This document shows positions 54,550 to 61,118 of a DNA stretch of 64,000 bases, in pieces. The stretch is taken from NCBI GenBank assembly GCA_963784135.1, contig CAWAQG010000008.1, positions 186,001 to 250,000 on the forward strand, given 5' to 3'. The translations under genes and the position numbers were made by a program. Source of the DNA: JADFXI01 sp963784135 (GTDB lineage: Bacteria > Nitrospirota > Thermodesulfovibrionia > Thermodesulfovibrionales > Dissulfurispiraceae). Position 1 is the first letter of the stretch. Every line of letters begins with the position of its first letter. Below the pieces are notes generated by a model. It saw only the letters and a list, made by a program, of their open reading frames with translations, searched no databases and was not told where the DNA came from.

Positions 54550-54703
54550 CAATGCCCCTCCGTGCAGGCTATTTACCCGGATATTACACATATAGAACAA
54601 ACTCATTAGAAAGCAAGAAAAATACCTGTTTTTATTTATACAAAATATGCTTAGAAAACAATGTAAAATGACACTTGGCTAAAATAATCATTAGCAATAG
54701 AAG

Positions 54704-54731
54704 TTGACAGGTATTATCCGTCCGATAATAA
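54704..54731 (+). promoter_or_regulatory. Promoter-like sequence in a gene-free stretch
   Basis: TTGACA (54704-54709), a 16-bp spacer and TAATAA (54726-54731). The DNA from 54607 to 54878 has no credible gene; this could drive a small RNA or be chance. Low weight. Confidence 0.25.
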
Positions 54732-54878
54732 AGATAAGGATAAGCAATTAGTTGTGGGGTATAGGTAAGGCAGCGAATTTGGCGACAGAGCAACAAAAGT
54801 TGACTGATTGTCAAATTACAGCATAAGTAAGTGGCGTGCCTGTTCACCCACCCACCACAATGGAGGCCTGAAATTCGA

Positions 54879-55007
54879 GTGCGCGTCATGGTTGTGGGGC
54901 AGGCCAACATGTCATTCCCGCGTGTCGGGAATCGTCTTGAAAATAAAGAAAGATTCCGGACAAGCCGGAATGACAAAATTACAAACCCACATCCATGACG
55001 CATACCC
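54879..55007. repeat. 129-bp MITE-like repeat, copy 2
   Basis: Nearly identical to 3843-3971. Left end GTGCGCGTCATGGTTGTGGG, inner GTCATTCCCGCGTGTCGGG, right end CACATCCATGACGCATACCC. The 50-bp promoter/palindrome block shared with 62207 starts right at its right end. Confidence 0.8.
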
Positions 55008-55026
55008 CTGAAATTCTGAAATATTT

Positions 55027-55041
55027 ACAGATGAAATCTGT
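55027..55041. promoter_or_regulatory. 15-bp palindrome next to a TATAAT (copy 1)
   Basis: ACAGAT-GAA-ATCTGT, a perfect inverted repeat directly before TATAAT (55042-55047). The same 50-bp block occurs at 62207-62255 in front of the intact comM. The placement inside a promoter spacer suggests a repressor operator. Confidence 0.55.
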
Positions 55042-55056
55042 TATAATTCTGCTTTA

Positions 55057-55498
55057 CTGATCGCCCCCAATTGGGGCAAAAGCAGGCAGGAAATCATTCG
55101 CGATATAGAAAAGAGGTTTGCTGAACAAAATGCTTTCCAAGGTCCTAAGTGCGCATGTCATCGGCATTGATGCACATCTTGTAGAGGTTGAAGTAGATAT
55201 CTCATCAAAAGGCCTTCCGCGTTCGCTCAATAGCTTTATTGTGTCAGGTGAACTGTCACTTGACGGCAAGGTCAAACCTGTAAGGGGAGCGCTATCAATC
55301 GCGCTCGAAGCGAAAAGGCGCGGATTAAAAGGCGTGCTCCTGCCGGTCGAAAACGCTGCTGAAGCCGCAGTAGTGGGCGGCATAAGCATTTATCACATGG
55401 CAAGCCTGCCGGAGGCTGTGGAATTCCTGGGCGGCATATCAGAAGGGAAGCCCTTTACAGTTGACCTTTCCGCCGCAATGACCGATTGTTTCTGTTAG
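55057..55498 (+). pseudogene. comM: Duplicated radical SAM 3' end plus truncated comM
   Basis: Begins with the last ~90 bp of the radical SAM gene (ATCGCCCCCAATTGGGGCAA onwards), then a comM start (ATG at 55130). Compared with the intact comM at 62349 it has an in-frame 204-bp (68-codon) deletion, joined at a TCC microhomology, after GLP. It then follows the parent closely to LSAAMT before ending in an unrelated DCFC and a stop, so the AAA+ ATPase part is missing. Sequence identity to the parent is high, so the duplication is recent. Confidence 0.85.
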
Positions 55499-55569
55499 CT
55501 TAATACCACTTTTCTGAATTACTACCTTATCTTCACCATCTCATTGCTTGTGTTGTGATATAATTTTCT

Positions 55570-55818
55570 ATGCACATCAGATATGACCGTCATGCCAGAA
55601 GACGCATGAAGGAACGCGAGGTAACTGAAGGTGAAGTTGAGGCGGTCATAAAAAGTGCTGATTACAGCGAACCAAGCGTAAAAGGACGGACGAATGCTTT
55701 TAAGTTTTTGAACGAAAGATATTTGCGGGTTACTTATAAAGAGGATACGGATGGTATTTTGGTTATTACCGCAACGATCAGAAAAAAACCTTTTGTGAGG
55801 GCGCACCATGAAGATTGA
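55570..55818 (+). CDS. DUF4258 family protein (possible toxin)
   Basis: An 82-residue protein with the DUF4258 pattern: RYDRHARRRMKEREVTEGEV near the N-terminus, then AFKFLNERYLRVTYKEDTDG. DUF4258 resembles RelE/BrnT-like small proteins and commonly lies next to DUF2283. The stop overlaps the next start by 11 bp, so the pair is co-translated. No clear GGAG precedes the ATG. Toxin activity is an inference from arrangement and fold. Confidence 0.8.
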   Translation: MHIRYDRHARRRMKEREVTEGEVEAVIKSADYSEPSVKGRTNAFKFLNERYLRVTYKEDTDGILVITATIRKKPFVRAHHED

Positions 55819-56017
55819 GTACAGTAAAGAAGTAGACGCCTTGTACATCAAGCTTAGAGATGCCAAAATAGTGGATTCCGACGATCTTGAAGAAGGGATT
55901 ACAGTTGACCTGGATGACGAAGGGCATATCGTGGGCATCGAAATACTCGACGCCCACGAGAAGGTGAGCCGTACAGATTGGCTCAAGGCTGAGCGGGAAA
56001 TGTTCACAGCAGCTTGA
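55808..56017 (+). CDS. DUF2283 family protein (possible antitoxin)
   Basis: A 69-residue acidic protein with YSKEVDALYIKLRDAKIVDS and GITVDLDDEGHIVGIEILDA, diagnostic of DUF2283. The family is often found downstream of DUF4258. Acidic and overlapping with the upstream basic partner, it fits an antitoxin-like role (inference). Confidence 0.82.
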   Translation: MKIEYSKEVDALYIKLRDAKIVDSDDLEEGITVDLDDEGHIVGIEILDAHEKVSRTDWLKAEREMFTAA

Positions 56018-56237
56018 GTCATAGTGGCTTCCTTTTCCTCTGAGCAGAGGCCGCCGCAATCAATGATGATTGTGCGGGGGTGAGTATGAACAGCATCATC
56101 TGCACTGATACGAATCTCGTAAAGGTGGTCATATTGCCTGTTCGAGCGGTTATTTCACCGTTAAAAATCCCCGTAATGAACAAACCTGATCGAACATAAT
56201 TTATATTTTCCGCTTGAAAATGATCTTCCTGATAAGT

Positions 56238-56263
56238 CGTCATACCCGCGGAGGCGGGTATCC
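56238..56263. repeat. Half copy of the dispersed GTCATTCCCG repeat
   Basis: GTCATACCCGCGGAGGCGGG then TATCCA; only one end of the usual ~70-bp inverted repeat is recognisable. The gap 56018-56387 otherwise holds no gene I can support. Confidence 0.6.
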
Positions 56264-56387
56264 AGAGTGCAAACAACTATTTGAAAAAACAGGATTCCTG
56301 TCTTCACCAACAGTAGGTGCTCTTAAGCACGGAATGGCAAAACAGACATTCACCAACTTTTTACGAGCTTGTCAAAACCCTATCTTA

Positions 56388-56418
56388 TTGATAAATAAAA
56401 TAACAAGGCATGTATATT
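56388..56418 (+). promoter_or_regulatory. Possible promoter of the DGR operon
   Basis: TTGATA (56388-56393), a 19-bp spacer and TATATT (56413-56418), placing transcription start just before the riboswitch. A second possibility is TTGTCA at 56369 with TAAATA at 56392. Confidence 0.4.
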
Positions 56419-56429
56419 GCATGAAATTT

Positions 56430-56520
56430 TTGGAGTATTCCCCGATAAAGCCAACCCTTTCGCGAGAAAGGGACGGAAAGTCACGGGTCTTTTGAGAAGA
56501 CCGCCGGACTGCCGAAGGAA
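56430..56520 (+). ncRNA. GEMM-I riboswitch (c-di-GMP or 3',3'-cGAMP)
   Basis: The fold and conserved bases match the GEMM-I class: AAAGCCAACC, then hairpin CCCTTTC-GCGA-GAAAGGG with a GNRA tetraloop, then GGACGGAAAGTCACGGGTC, a GGTCTT...AAGACC hairpin, and CCGCCGGACTGCCGAAGG. The class senses cyclic dinucleotides in the 5' UTR of motility, surface and pilus genes. By hand alignment the base equivalent to G20 of the Vibrio Vc2 aptamer reads A, which is the change in cGAMP-sensing GEMM-Ib members, but the alignment is short. It sits upstream of avd, so it probably controls the whole DGR operon. Confidence 0.85.
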
Positions 56521-56643
56521 AAAAACGTCATATTTCGGCGTGTTTTGGTAAAAGGTCGACGAAAGGGCTTCGTTAAACTTACTTTCAACAGACAGAGATG
56601 TACCTTTGAGGCTGGGGGGATCCGGATTATGGTATTGAATTTG

Positions 56644-56684
56644 CAGTCAGTCAGTCAGTCAGTCAGTCAGTCAGTCAGTCAGTC
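56644..56684. repeat. Tetranucleotide microsatellite (CAGT)10
   Basis: Ten perfect CAGT units plus one base. It lies between the riboswitch and avd and inside a short reading frame that starts at an ATG (56629) with GGGGGG just upstream. With ten units this frame stops at TAA 56692-56694. One extra unit would carry it to TGA 56775-56777, over the avd start; one fewer stops at 56717-56719. Slipped-strand copy-number change could therefore alter expression. Confidence 0.9.
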
Positions 56685-56763
56685 CACCTCCTAAAAGAAA
56701 AATCAATCCGCTTTTATGAAGGCATATCGCCGGACATCGGTGCTATGTCTTTTTTTATGGCCG

Positions 56764-57129
56764 ATGGCCCGGTATGAACACCTCCCGCTTTATAAAAAGG
56801 CCATGGATACCGCTGTGTATATAGAAAACGTGGTCAAGGGCTTTTCGCGCTATCACAAATATACCCTTGGGACGGATTTGCGCAACCAGTCGCGAGAAAT
56901 AGTGCGTCTTGTTATACGGGCTAATTCTCAAGCCGACAAGAGCGCAGCGCTGCATCTTTTGCGGGACACAATAGAAGACCTGAAAATCACAAGTCAGCTC
57001 TGCAAAGAGGTCAGGGCCTTTAAAAACTTCAACACATTTCAGGCCCTTGCCGAGGCTGTCTCGGACATGAGCAGACAGAGCGAGGGCTGGATAAAAAGCT
57101 TACAAAGGAAAGATAAAGGAGGGAATTGA
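56764..57129 (+). CDS. avd: DGR accessory variability determinant (Avd)
   Basis: Four-helix-bundle protein that binds the DGR reverse transcriptase and RNA and is required for mutagenic homing. The sequence is canonical: MARYEHLPLYKKAMDTAVYI, then VVKGFSRYHKYTLGTDLRNQ, REIVRLVIRANSQ, IEDLKITSQLCKEVRAFKNF and a C-terminal SRQSEGWIKS. The ATG giving MARYEHL is chosen because it is the family N-terminus; a frame from 56716 adds 16 unlikely residues. No clear Shine-Dalgarno site is present, which fits regulated or coupled translation. Target 1 begins one base after the stop. Confidence 0.94.
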   Translation: MARYEHLPLYKKAMDTAVYIENVVKGFSRYHKYTLGTDLRNQSREIVRLVIRANSQADKSAALHLLRDTIEDLKITSQLCKEVRAFKNFNTFQALAEAVSDMSRQSEGWIKSLQRKDKGGN

Positions 57130-57130
57130 A

Positions 57131-57691
57131 ATGAAACGACAAAGACTGCTGTTTATGTTTTTAGCCGGGGCGCTGCTGCTTTTCTGCAATTATGCGCTCT
57201 CTTATGCCTTCACTCTGCCCGCTACAGGGCAGACAACGTGTTACGACGCAAACGGCAATGTGATCTCATGCGCGGGCACAGGGGAGGACGCAGCGCACAT
57301 CCTCAACCCTAAGAGCTACACTGATAACGGCAACGGTACAATTACGGACAACGTGACGGGCCTCATGTGGCAGAAGCAGGACAATGGAAGTGTATATAAT
57401 TGGTTCCAGGCCTCGGGGACGTATGACGCAACAAATAATCCGACTTCCCAAAGCGTATGCGGGGTGCTCACCACTGGTGGCCATTCCGACTGGCGGCTGC
57501 CTTCGGTAATGGAACTGAAGAGTCTTGTTGATTACAGTATTACATCTGGGGCAACAATTAACACAACATATTTCCCGAGTACACAAGCGTCCTACTACTG
57601 GTCGTCTTCCACATACGCCTACGGTACCAACGGCGCGTGGGACGTGGACTTCGGCAGTGGCTGCGACGGCAGCCTCGGTAAGGCAGACTAG
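57131..57691 (+). CDS. DGR target protein 1, truncated in VR1
   Basis: Secreted protein with a signal peptide (hydrophobic core about residues 6-24, cleavage near LSYA) and a DUF1566/formylglycine-generating-enzyme-like domain (TDNGNGTITDNVTGLMWQ, GGHSDWRLPSVMELKSLVDY). It ends in variable region 1, which has a C-type-lectin-like fold. Compared with TR, VR1 carries a 2-nt insertion (TA, 57689-57690) that creates a TAG stop. Without it the frame would run to a stop ~35 bp further, ending YVRCVRGGQ. So this copy is probably inactive until repaired by homing. GGAGGG precedes the ATG. Confidence 0.9.
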   Translation: MKRQRLLFMFLAGALLLFCNYALSYAFTLPATGQTTCYDANGNVISCAGTGEDAAHILNPKSYTDNGNGTITDNVTGLMWQKQDNGSVYNWFQASGTYDATNNPTSQSVCGVLTTGGHSDWRLPSVMELKSLVDYSITSGATINTTYFPSTQASYYWSSSTYAYGTNGAWDVDFGSGCDGSLGKAD

Positions 57692-57720
57692 CCTACTATG
57701 TCCGGTGCGTGCGTGGCGGA
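57587..57720 (+). other. DGR variable region 1 (VR1)
   Basis: 134 bp aligned to the 132-bp TR. Hand alignment gives 26 substitutions, every one at a TR adenine (A to T, G or C), plus a 2-nt insertion. Conserved ends are GCGTCC and TATGTCCGGTGCGTGCGTGG. Substituted codons are mostly AAC/AAT positions of the TR. Confidence 0.95.
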
Positions 57721-57741
57721 CAGTAGATTATTTGACCATTT

Positions 57742-57764
57742 CCCCCTCTTAAGCTAAGAGGGGG
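57742..57764. other. Perfect hairpin downstream of VR1
   Basis: CCCCCTCTTA-AGC-TAAGAGGGGG, 22 bp after VR1. DNA hairpins or cruciforms just past the variable region are known homing determinants in the Bordetella phage DGR; this could be the equivalent, or a terminator for target 1. Confidence 0.6.
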
Positions 57765-57776
57765 TGAGGGGGAGTT

Positions 57777-58150
57777 ATGAGTTTTGCAACAAAGCAGACA
57801 GCAGCTGGATGGTCAGGGAGTTTGTCGGCAAAAAGGCCGGAATCGCGACATGCGTAATGCGTCAGCGAGCGTGCCCATGATCACTGTGCGCCCGGCCCGC
57901 CTCGCCGGGAGGAATACCCTCCGGAGTCGGCAGGGGCATTCATATGCAGCAGGCCGTACGCTTTTTCAGGCTCGGTTTGCGGTGGGCTGTAAGGCCGTAA
58001 AGAGGCCGGGTAAATGCGTCCAACTACTGGTCGTCTACCACATACGCCAACAATACCAACAACGCGTGGAACGTGAACTTCAACAATGGCAACGACAACA
58101 ACAACAATAAGACAAACAACAACTATGTCCGGTGCGTGCGTGGCGGAAAG
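57777..58150 (+). ncRNA. Template-repeat RNA region (includes TR 58016-58147)
   Basis: The region between target 1 and the RT gene. The TR is 132 bp, rich in AAC codons, and the only invariant copy of the repeat. The ~240 bp before it have no credible gene, though a short open frame (EFCNKADSSWMVREFVGKKA) looks like a coding remnant I could not identify. The TR transcript is the expected template for adenine-mutagenised cDNA. The exact ends are unknown. Confidence 0.85.
58016..58147 (+). repeat. DGR template repeat (TR)
   Basis: Sequence from GCGTCCAACTACTGG to GTGCGTGGCGGA. Translated in the target frame it would read SNYWSSTTYANNTNNAWNVN and so on; Asn codons fill the variable positions. 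VR1 and VR2 differ from it only at adenines (26 and 22 sites), plus the VR1 insertion. The RT gene start overlaps its 3' end. Confidence 0.97.
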
Positions 58151-59630
58151 TGGTCCCTTGTATTGCTTCAGGTTTCTGTATGATGCCTATGCTTCGTGCA
58201 GGAAAGGAAAGCGCAATACGATTAATGCGCTGAGGTTCGAGGCGTCCCTTTTTGACAACCTTGTGGATCTCGGGGCAGCTCTTTTGGACGGCTCCTACAA
58301 GCCGTCCCGCTCTGTCTGCTTTGTTGCAAAACAACCTAAGCTCAGGGAGATATTCGCAGCCGATTTCAGGGACCGGGTGGTCCATCATCTCCTTGTGCCG
58401 GAGATTGAGAAGATCTTCGAGCCTAAATTCATTCACGACTCCTATGCCTGCCGTGTGGGGAAGGGCACCCATGCAGCCATACAGCGGCTGAAGGCTTTTA
58501 TGAACTCGGCCACGAGGGGCGGCCGTGCGGCTGCGTGGTTTATGCAGCTTGATATAAGAAGTTTCTTTATGAGCATAGACCGGGAGATTCTTCTTCAGAT
58601 ACTTTACCGTCATGTCAGAGATGCCCGGTTAACAGGCCTTGCTAAAAAGATAGTAATGCAGGACTGCACAAAAGACTTTGTTTATAAGGGAGACCCACGC
58701 CTTCGTCAGGGTATCCCGGAGCACAAGTCTCTTTTCCATATCCCTGCGGGGAAGGGACTTCCTATCGGGAATCTCACTTCCCAGTTCTTCGGCAATGTCT
58801 ACCTCAATGAGCTGGACCAGTTTGTGAAGCATACCTTGAAGGCGCGGTATTACCTGCGTTATGTGGATGATTTTATCCTGATAGGCCAACGCCCGGATGT
58901 TCTCCTGGAGCTGAAACAGCGGATTGCGGATTTTCTAAGGGAACGGCTGTCCCTCGAACTGAAAGCAGAGTGCATGCCTAAGCGGGTGTCCGAGGGTGCT
59001 AATTTCCTCGGTTATATAGTAAGGCCGGATTACGTCCTCGTGCGCAACAGGGTGATCGGCAATCTGCGGGCGCGGCTCAGGAGTTTTCATGACGAAATGG
59101 TCCAATATGTGTCGGTAAAAAAACGGCAATTCGTACGCATACATCTTCGGGATGAAAAAGTCCGCAAGCTCAGACAAACACTTGCCTCATATCTGGGTCA
59201 TTTCAAACATGCAAATGCACACAGGCTGGTCCGCAGTCTGTTTGAGAAATACGGGTATCTGAAAGATATCTTTGCGGTCAATAATGAGGGTCATCTTATA
59301 CCGCTGTATGAGCCGCCTATTGGGCCTGCAAACCTGCGGGACCAATACAAGTGGGCAGTTGAGCGCTCCGGCGGCAAGTGCGTTTTTTTTCAGGTAGGGA
59401 AGTTCTGCGAGTTTTACGGGCAGCAGGCGGAACGCTGCGGAGAATTCTTCGGACTTAAAGCTCAGGCAGGCAAACGGATGGACGCGCTGCAGTGCGGGTT
59501 CCCCGTCAGATACCTGAAGGAGTTTAAGGAGAAGGCGTTTCAGGCGGGCATGCCTTTTATAGTTGTGGGTGAAGGGGGTTATTACCCTTCAGGCTTGAAA
59601 AAGAGGGTCATTACAGAAATATTGAAATAG
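58125..59630 (+). CDS. DGR reverse transcriptase with MutS-like C-terminal domain
   Basis: Error-prone reverse transcriptase that copies the TR RNA and causes adenine-specific mutagenesis with Avd. Numbering is from the ATG at 58125, inside TR; a TTG at 58158 is also possible, and no strong ribosome binding site decides it. Seen: FMQLDIRSFFMSID around 139-152, the DGR-type GNLTSQ at 215-220 and YVDD at 246-249. The unusual part is residues ~405-498 (QYKWAVERSGGKCVFFQVGK, then FCEFYGQQAERCGEFFGLKA), which resembles the mismatch-recognition domain I of MutS. MutS-like domains have been reported with some DGRs; a direct fusion is noteworthy. Target 2 follows after 11 bp. Confidence 0.93.
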   Translation: MSGACVAESGPLYCFRFLYDAYASCRKGKRNTINALRFEASLFDNLVDLGAALLDGSYKPSRSVCFVAKQPKLREIFAADFRDRVVHHLLVPEIEKIFEPKFIHDSYACRVGKGTHAAIQRLKAFMNSATRGGRAAAWFMQLDIRSFFMSIDREILLQILYRHVRDARLTGLAKKIVMQDCTKDFVYKGDPRLRQGIPEHKSLFHIPAGKGLPIGNLTSQFFGNVYLNELDQFVKHTLKARYYLRYVDDFILIGQRPDVLLELKQRIADFLRERLSLELKAECMPKRVSEGANFLGYIVRPDYVLVRNRVIGNLRARLRSFHDEMVQYVSVKKRQFVRIHLRDEKVRKLRQTLASYLGHFKHANAHRLVRSLFEKYGYLKDIFAVNNEGHLIPLYEPPIGPANLRDQYKWAVERSGGKCVFFQVGKFCEFYGQQAERCGEFFGLKAQAGKRMDALQCGFPVRYLKEFKEKAFQAGMPFIVVGEGGYYPSGLKKRVITEILK

Positions 59631-59641
59631 AGGAGGGATTT

Positions 59642-60451
59642 ATGCAAAAGATGCTTGTTTGGCTGGTGATGAGTCTGATGGTGTTTGTTGCGGGCATTGC
59701 CTATGCCGCCACTCTTACCGACAACGGAAACGGTACGGTTACGGACAGCAGCACGGGCCTCATGTGGCAGCAGGCGGAGCCGGGCGTAATGACATGGACT
59801 AATGCTTTGTCATACTGTAACGGTTTGGGCCTTGGAGGAAATGCGGACTGGCGGCTGCCGAACATAACAGAGCTGGACTCGATAGTGGATTTTACGAGAT
59901 ACAGTCCGGCAATAAATACTACCTTTTTCCCAAATGCGTATGCGTCCTACTACTGGTCGTCTACCACGTACGCCGACGGTACCGACGACGCGTGGCACGT
60001 GAACTTCAACGATGGCGGCGGCCGCCACGACTATAAGACAGGCGGCAGCTATGTCCGGTGCGTGCGTGGCGGACAGTCTGGGTCATTTGGTAATTTTAGT
60101 ATTTCGGGCACTATATCCTACAATGGCACAGGCATATCAGGCGTAACGGTTACTCTAAGCGGTGCTGGAACAGGGACAACAACCACGGACAGCAACGGCA
60201 ATTATACCTTTACTGGATTGTCTAATGGCTCTTATACCGTAACACCCAGTAAGTCCGGATATGCCTTCACTCCTGACAACATAACAATAAGCGGTGCGAG
60301 TCAAACAGGCGATAACATTGTGGCATCATCAGGCGGTGGTGGTTTAAGTGCAAGAGCAGGAGGTTATAGCCCAGCATGGCTCATTATAACACTTATAAGC
60401 CTCACCTTAGTTGGGGGATATTTAATGCGTAAAAGGATAGCGAGTAATTAA
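59642..60451 (+). CDS. DGR target protein 2 (variable, exported, sorting-signal tail)
   Basis: 269 residues. Signal peptide (core about 4-20, cleavage near AYA), a DUF1566-like domain ending in VR2 (residues ~101-144, ASYYWSSTTYADGTDDAWHV), an Ig-like/carboxypeptidase-regulatory-like domain (about 150-225, ISGTISYNGTGISGVTVTLS), a glycine-rich linker (SSGGGGLSARAGG) and a C-terminal hydrophobic helix (WLIITLISLTLVGGYLM) with a basic end (RKRIASN). That tripartite tail matches exosortase-type sorting signals, and an exosortase gene follows. The variable domain would be displayed on the outer face or released after processing (inference). GAGGAGGG precedes the ATG. Confidence 0.9.
   Translation: MQKMLVWLVMSLMVFVAGIAYAATLTDNGNGTVTDSSTGLMWQQAEPGVMTWTNALSYCNGLGLGGNADWRLPNITELDSIVDFTRYSPAINTTFFPNAYASYYWSSTTYADGTDDAWHVNFNDGGGRHDYKTGGSYVRCVRGGQSGSFGNFSISGTISYNGTGISGVTVTLSGAGTGTTTTDSNGNYTFTGLSNGSYTVTPSKSGYAFTPDNITISGASQTGDNIVASSGGGGLSARAGGYSPAWLIITLISLTLVGGYLMRKRIASN
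59942..60073 (+). other. DGR variable region 2 (VR2)
   Basis: 132 bp, the same length as TR. 22 substitutions, all at TR adenines, including AAC-to-GGC and AAC-to-CGC. The reading frame stays open through it, so VR2 is a functional variant. No hairpin was obvious in the first ~50 bp after it. Confidence 0.95.
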
Positions 60452-60488
60452 ACGTGTGGGAAGCAAAAAGTCTGAGAAAGCGTTTGTT

Positions 60489-60568
60489 CGTCATTCCCGT
60501 GAAAACGGGAATCCACTCTTTTCAGGTAGTTGCTTACGCCATGGATACCCGCCTCCGCGGGTATGACG
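60489..60568. repeat. Dispersed GTCATTCCCG inverted repeat
   Basis: GTCATTCCCGTGAAAACGGG facing CCCGCCTCCGCGGGTATGAC. It is flanked by AAAAAGTCTGAGAAAG and, on the other side, CTTTTTGCGAGACT, which are imperfect inverted ends. It fills the gap between target 2 and the exosortase gene. Confidence 0.8.
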
Positions 60569-60590
60569 ACTTTTTGCGAGACTATCAAAA

Positions 60591-61118
60591 GTGATACAGA
60601 AGGGGGCTGCCTCAAAGTATATACTGTACAAAAGGGCGGCCCTCTTCTTTTGTCTTGTTGTCTCACTTAACGTTGTCTCTTACCTAATGTCTGAACACGG
60701 ATACCTGCATCCCCTCGTAATGCTTACAACCAATGCTGCTACACTGCTCATTCATCTTTCAGGATTGCAGGCGAGGACAGAGGGGGACATGATTTACCTT
60801 GCCAATGTTGTATTGATAATGAATGTTGAATGCACCGCAATAATGGTAATGCTTATATTCACCTCCTTTATTTTGGCATACCCGGCATCTCCTAAAGCAA
60901 GAATAATAGGGCTGCTTACAGGGATTCCTATAATCTTCTGCGCAAATCAGGTGAGAGTGCTTATGATGGCATGGATAGATAAACTGAAGCCTGCATATTC
61001 CGATTATTTCCATGACTATATGTGGCAGGTAGTCTTTATAATCATGGTGGTGTTTATGTGGATAGTCTGGATTGATAAGGTAGTGAATCGTGAAACCAAA
61101 ACTGCTGTTTCTCGCTAA
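60591..61118 (+). CDS. Exosortase/archaeosortase family protein
   Basis: Membrane cysteine transpeptidase-like enzyme that recognises C-terminal sorting signals, cleaves them and may attach the product to another carrier. The three expected catalytic residues are visible: Cys in NVECTAIMVM, Arg in NQVRVLMM and His in YFHDYMWQ. About five membrane segments; 175 residues, a short form near the XrtH type. The GTG start has no strong site. It overlaps the next gene by 29 bp. Its likely client is target 2 next door (inference). Confidence 0.85.
   Translation: MIQKGAASKYILYKRAALFFCLVVSLNVVSYLMSEHGYLHPLVMLTTNAATLLIHLSGLQARTEGDMIYLANVVLIMNVECTAIMVMLIFTSFILAYPASPKARIIGLLTGIPIIFCANQVRVLMMAWIDKLKPAYSDYFHDYMWQVVFIIMVVFMWIVWIDKVVNRETKTAVSR

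Noticed and set aside
56644..56684. CRISPR-like array or coding repeat inside avd
   Set aside because: Units are only 4 bp without spacers, and a TAA in the avd frame just after the tract separates it from avd.
57784..58110. Plus-strand frame through the TR ending in QQWQRQQQQ
   Set aside because: The glutamine-rich end is the out-of-frame reading of AAC-rich TR; no family match.
58080..58613. Minus-strand frame opposite the DGR reverse transcriptase
   Set aside because: Antisense to conserved RT motifs and over the TR; no supporting signals.
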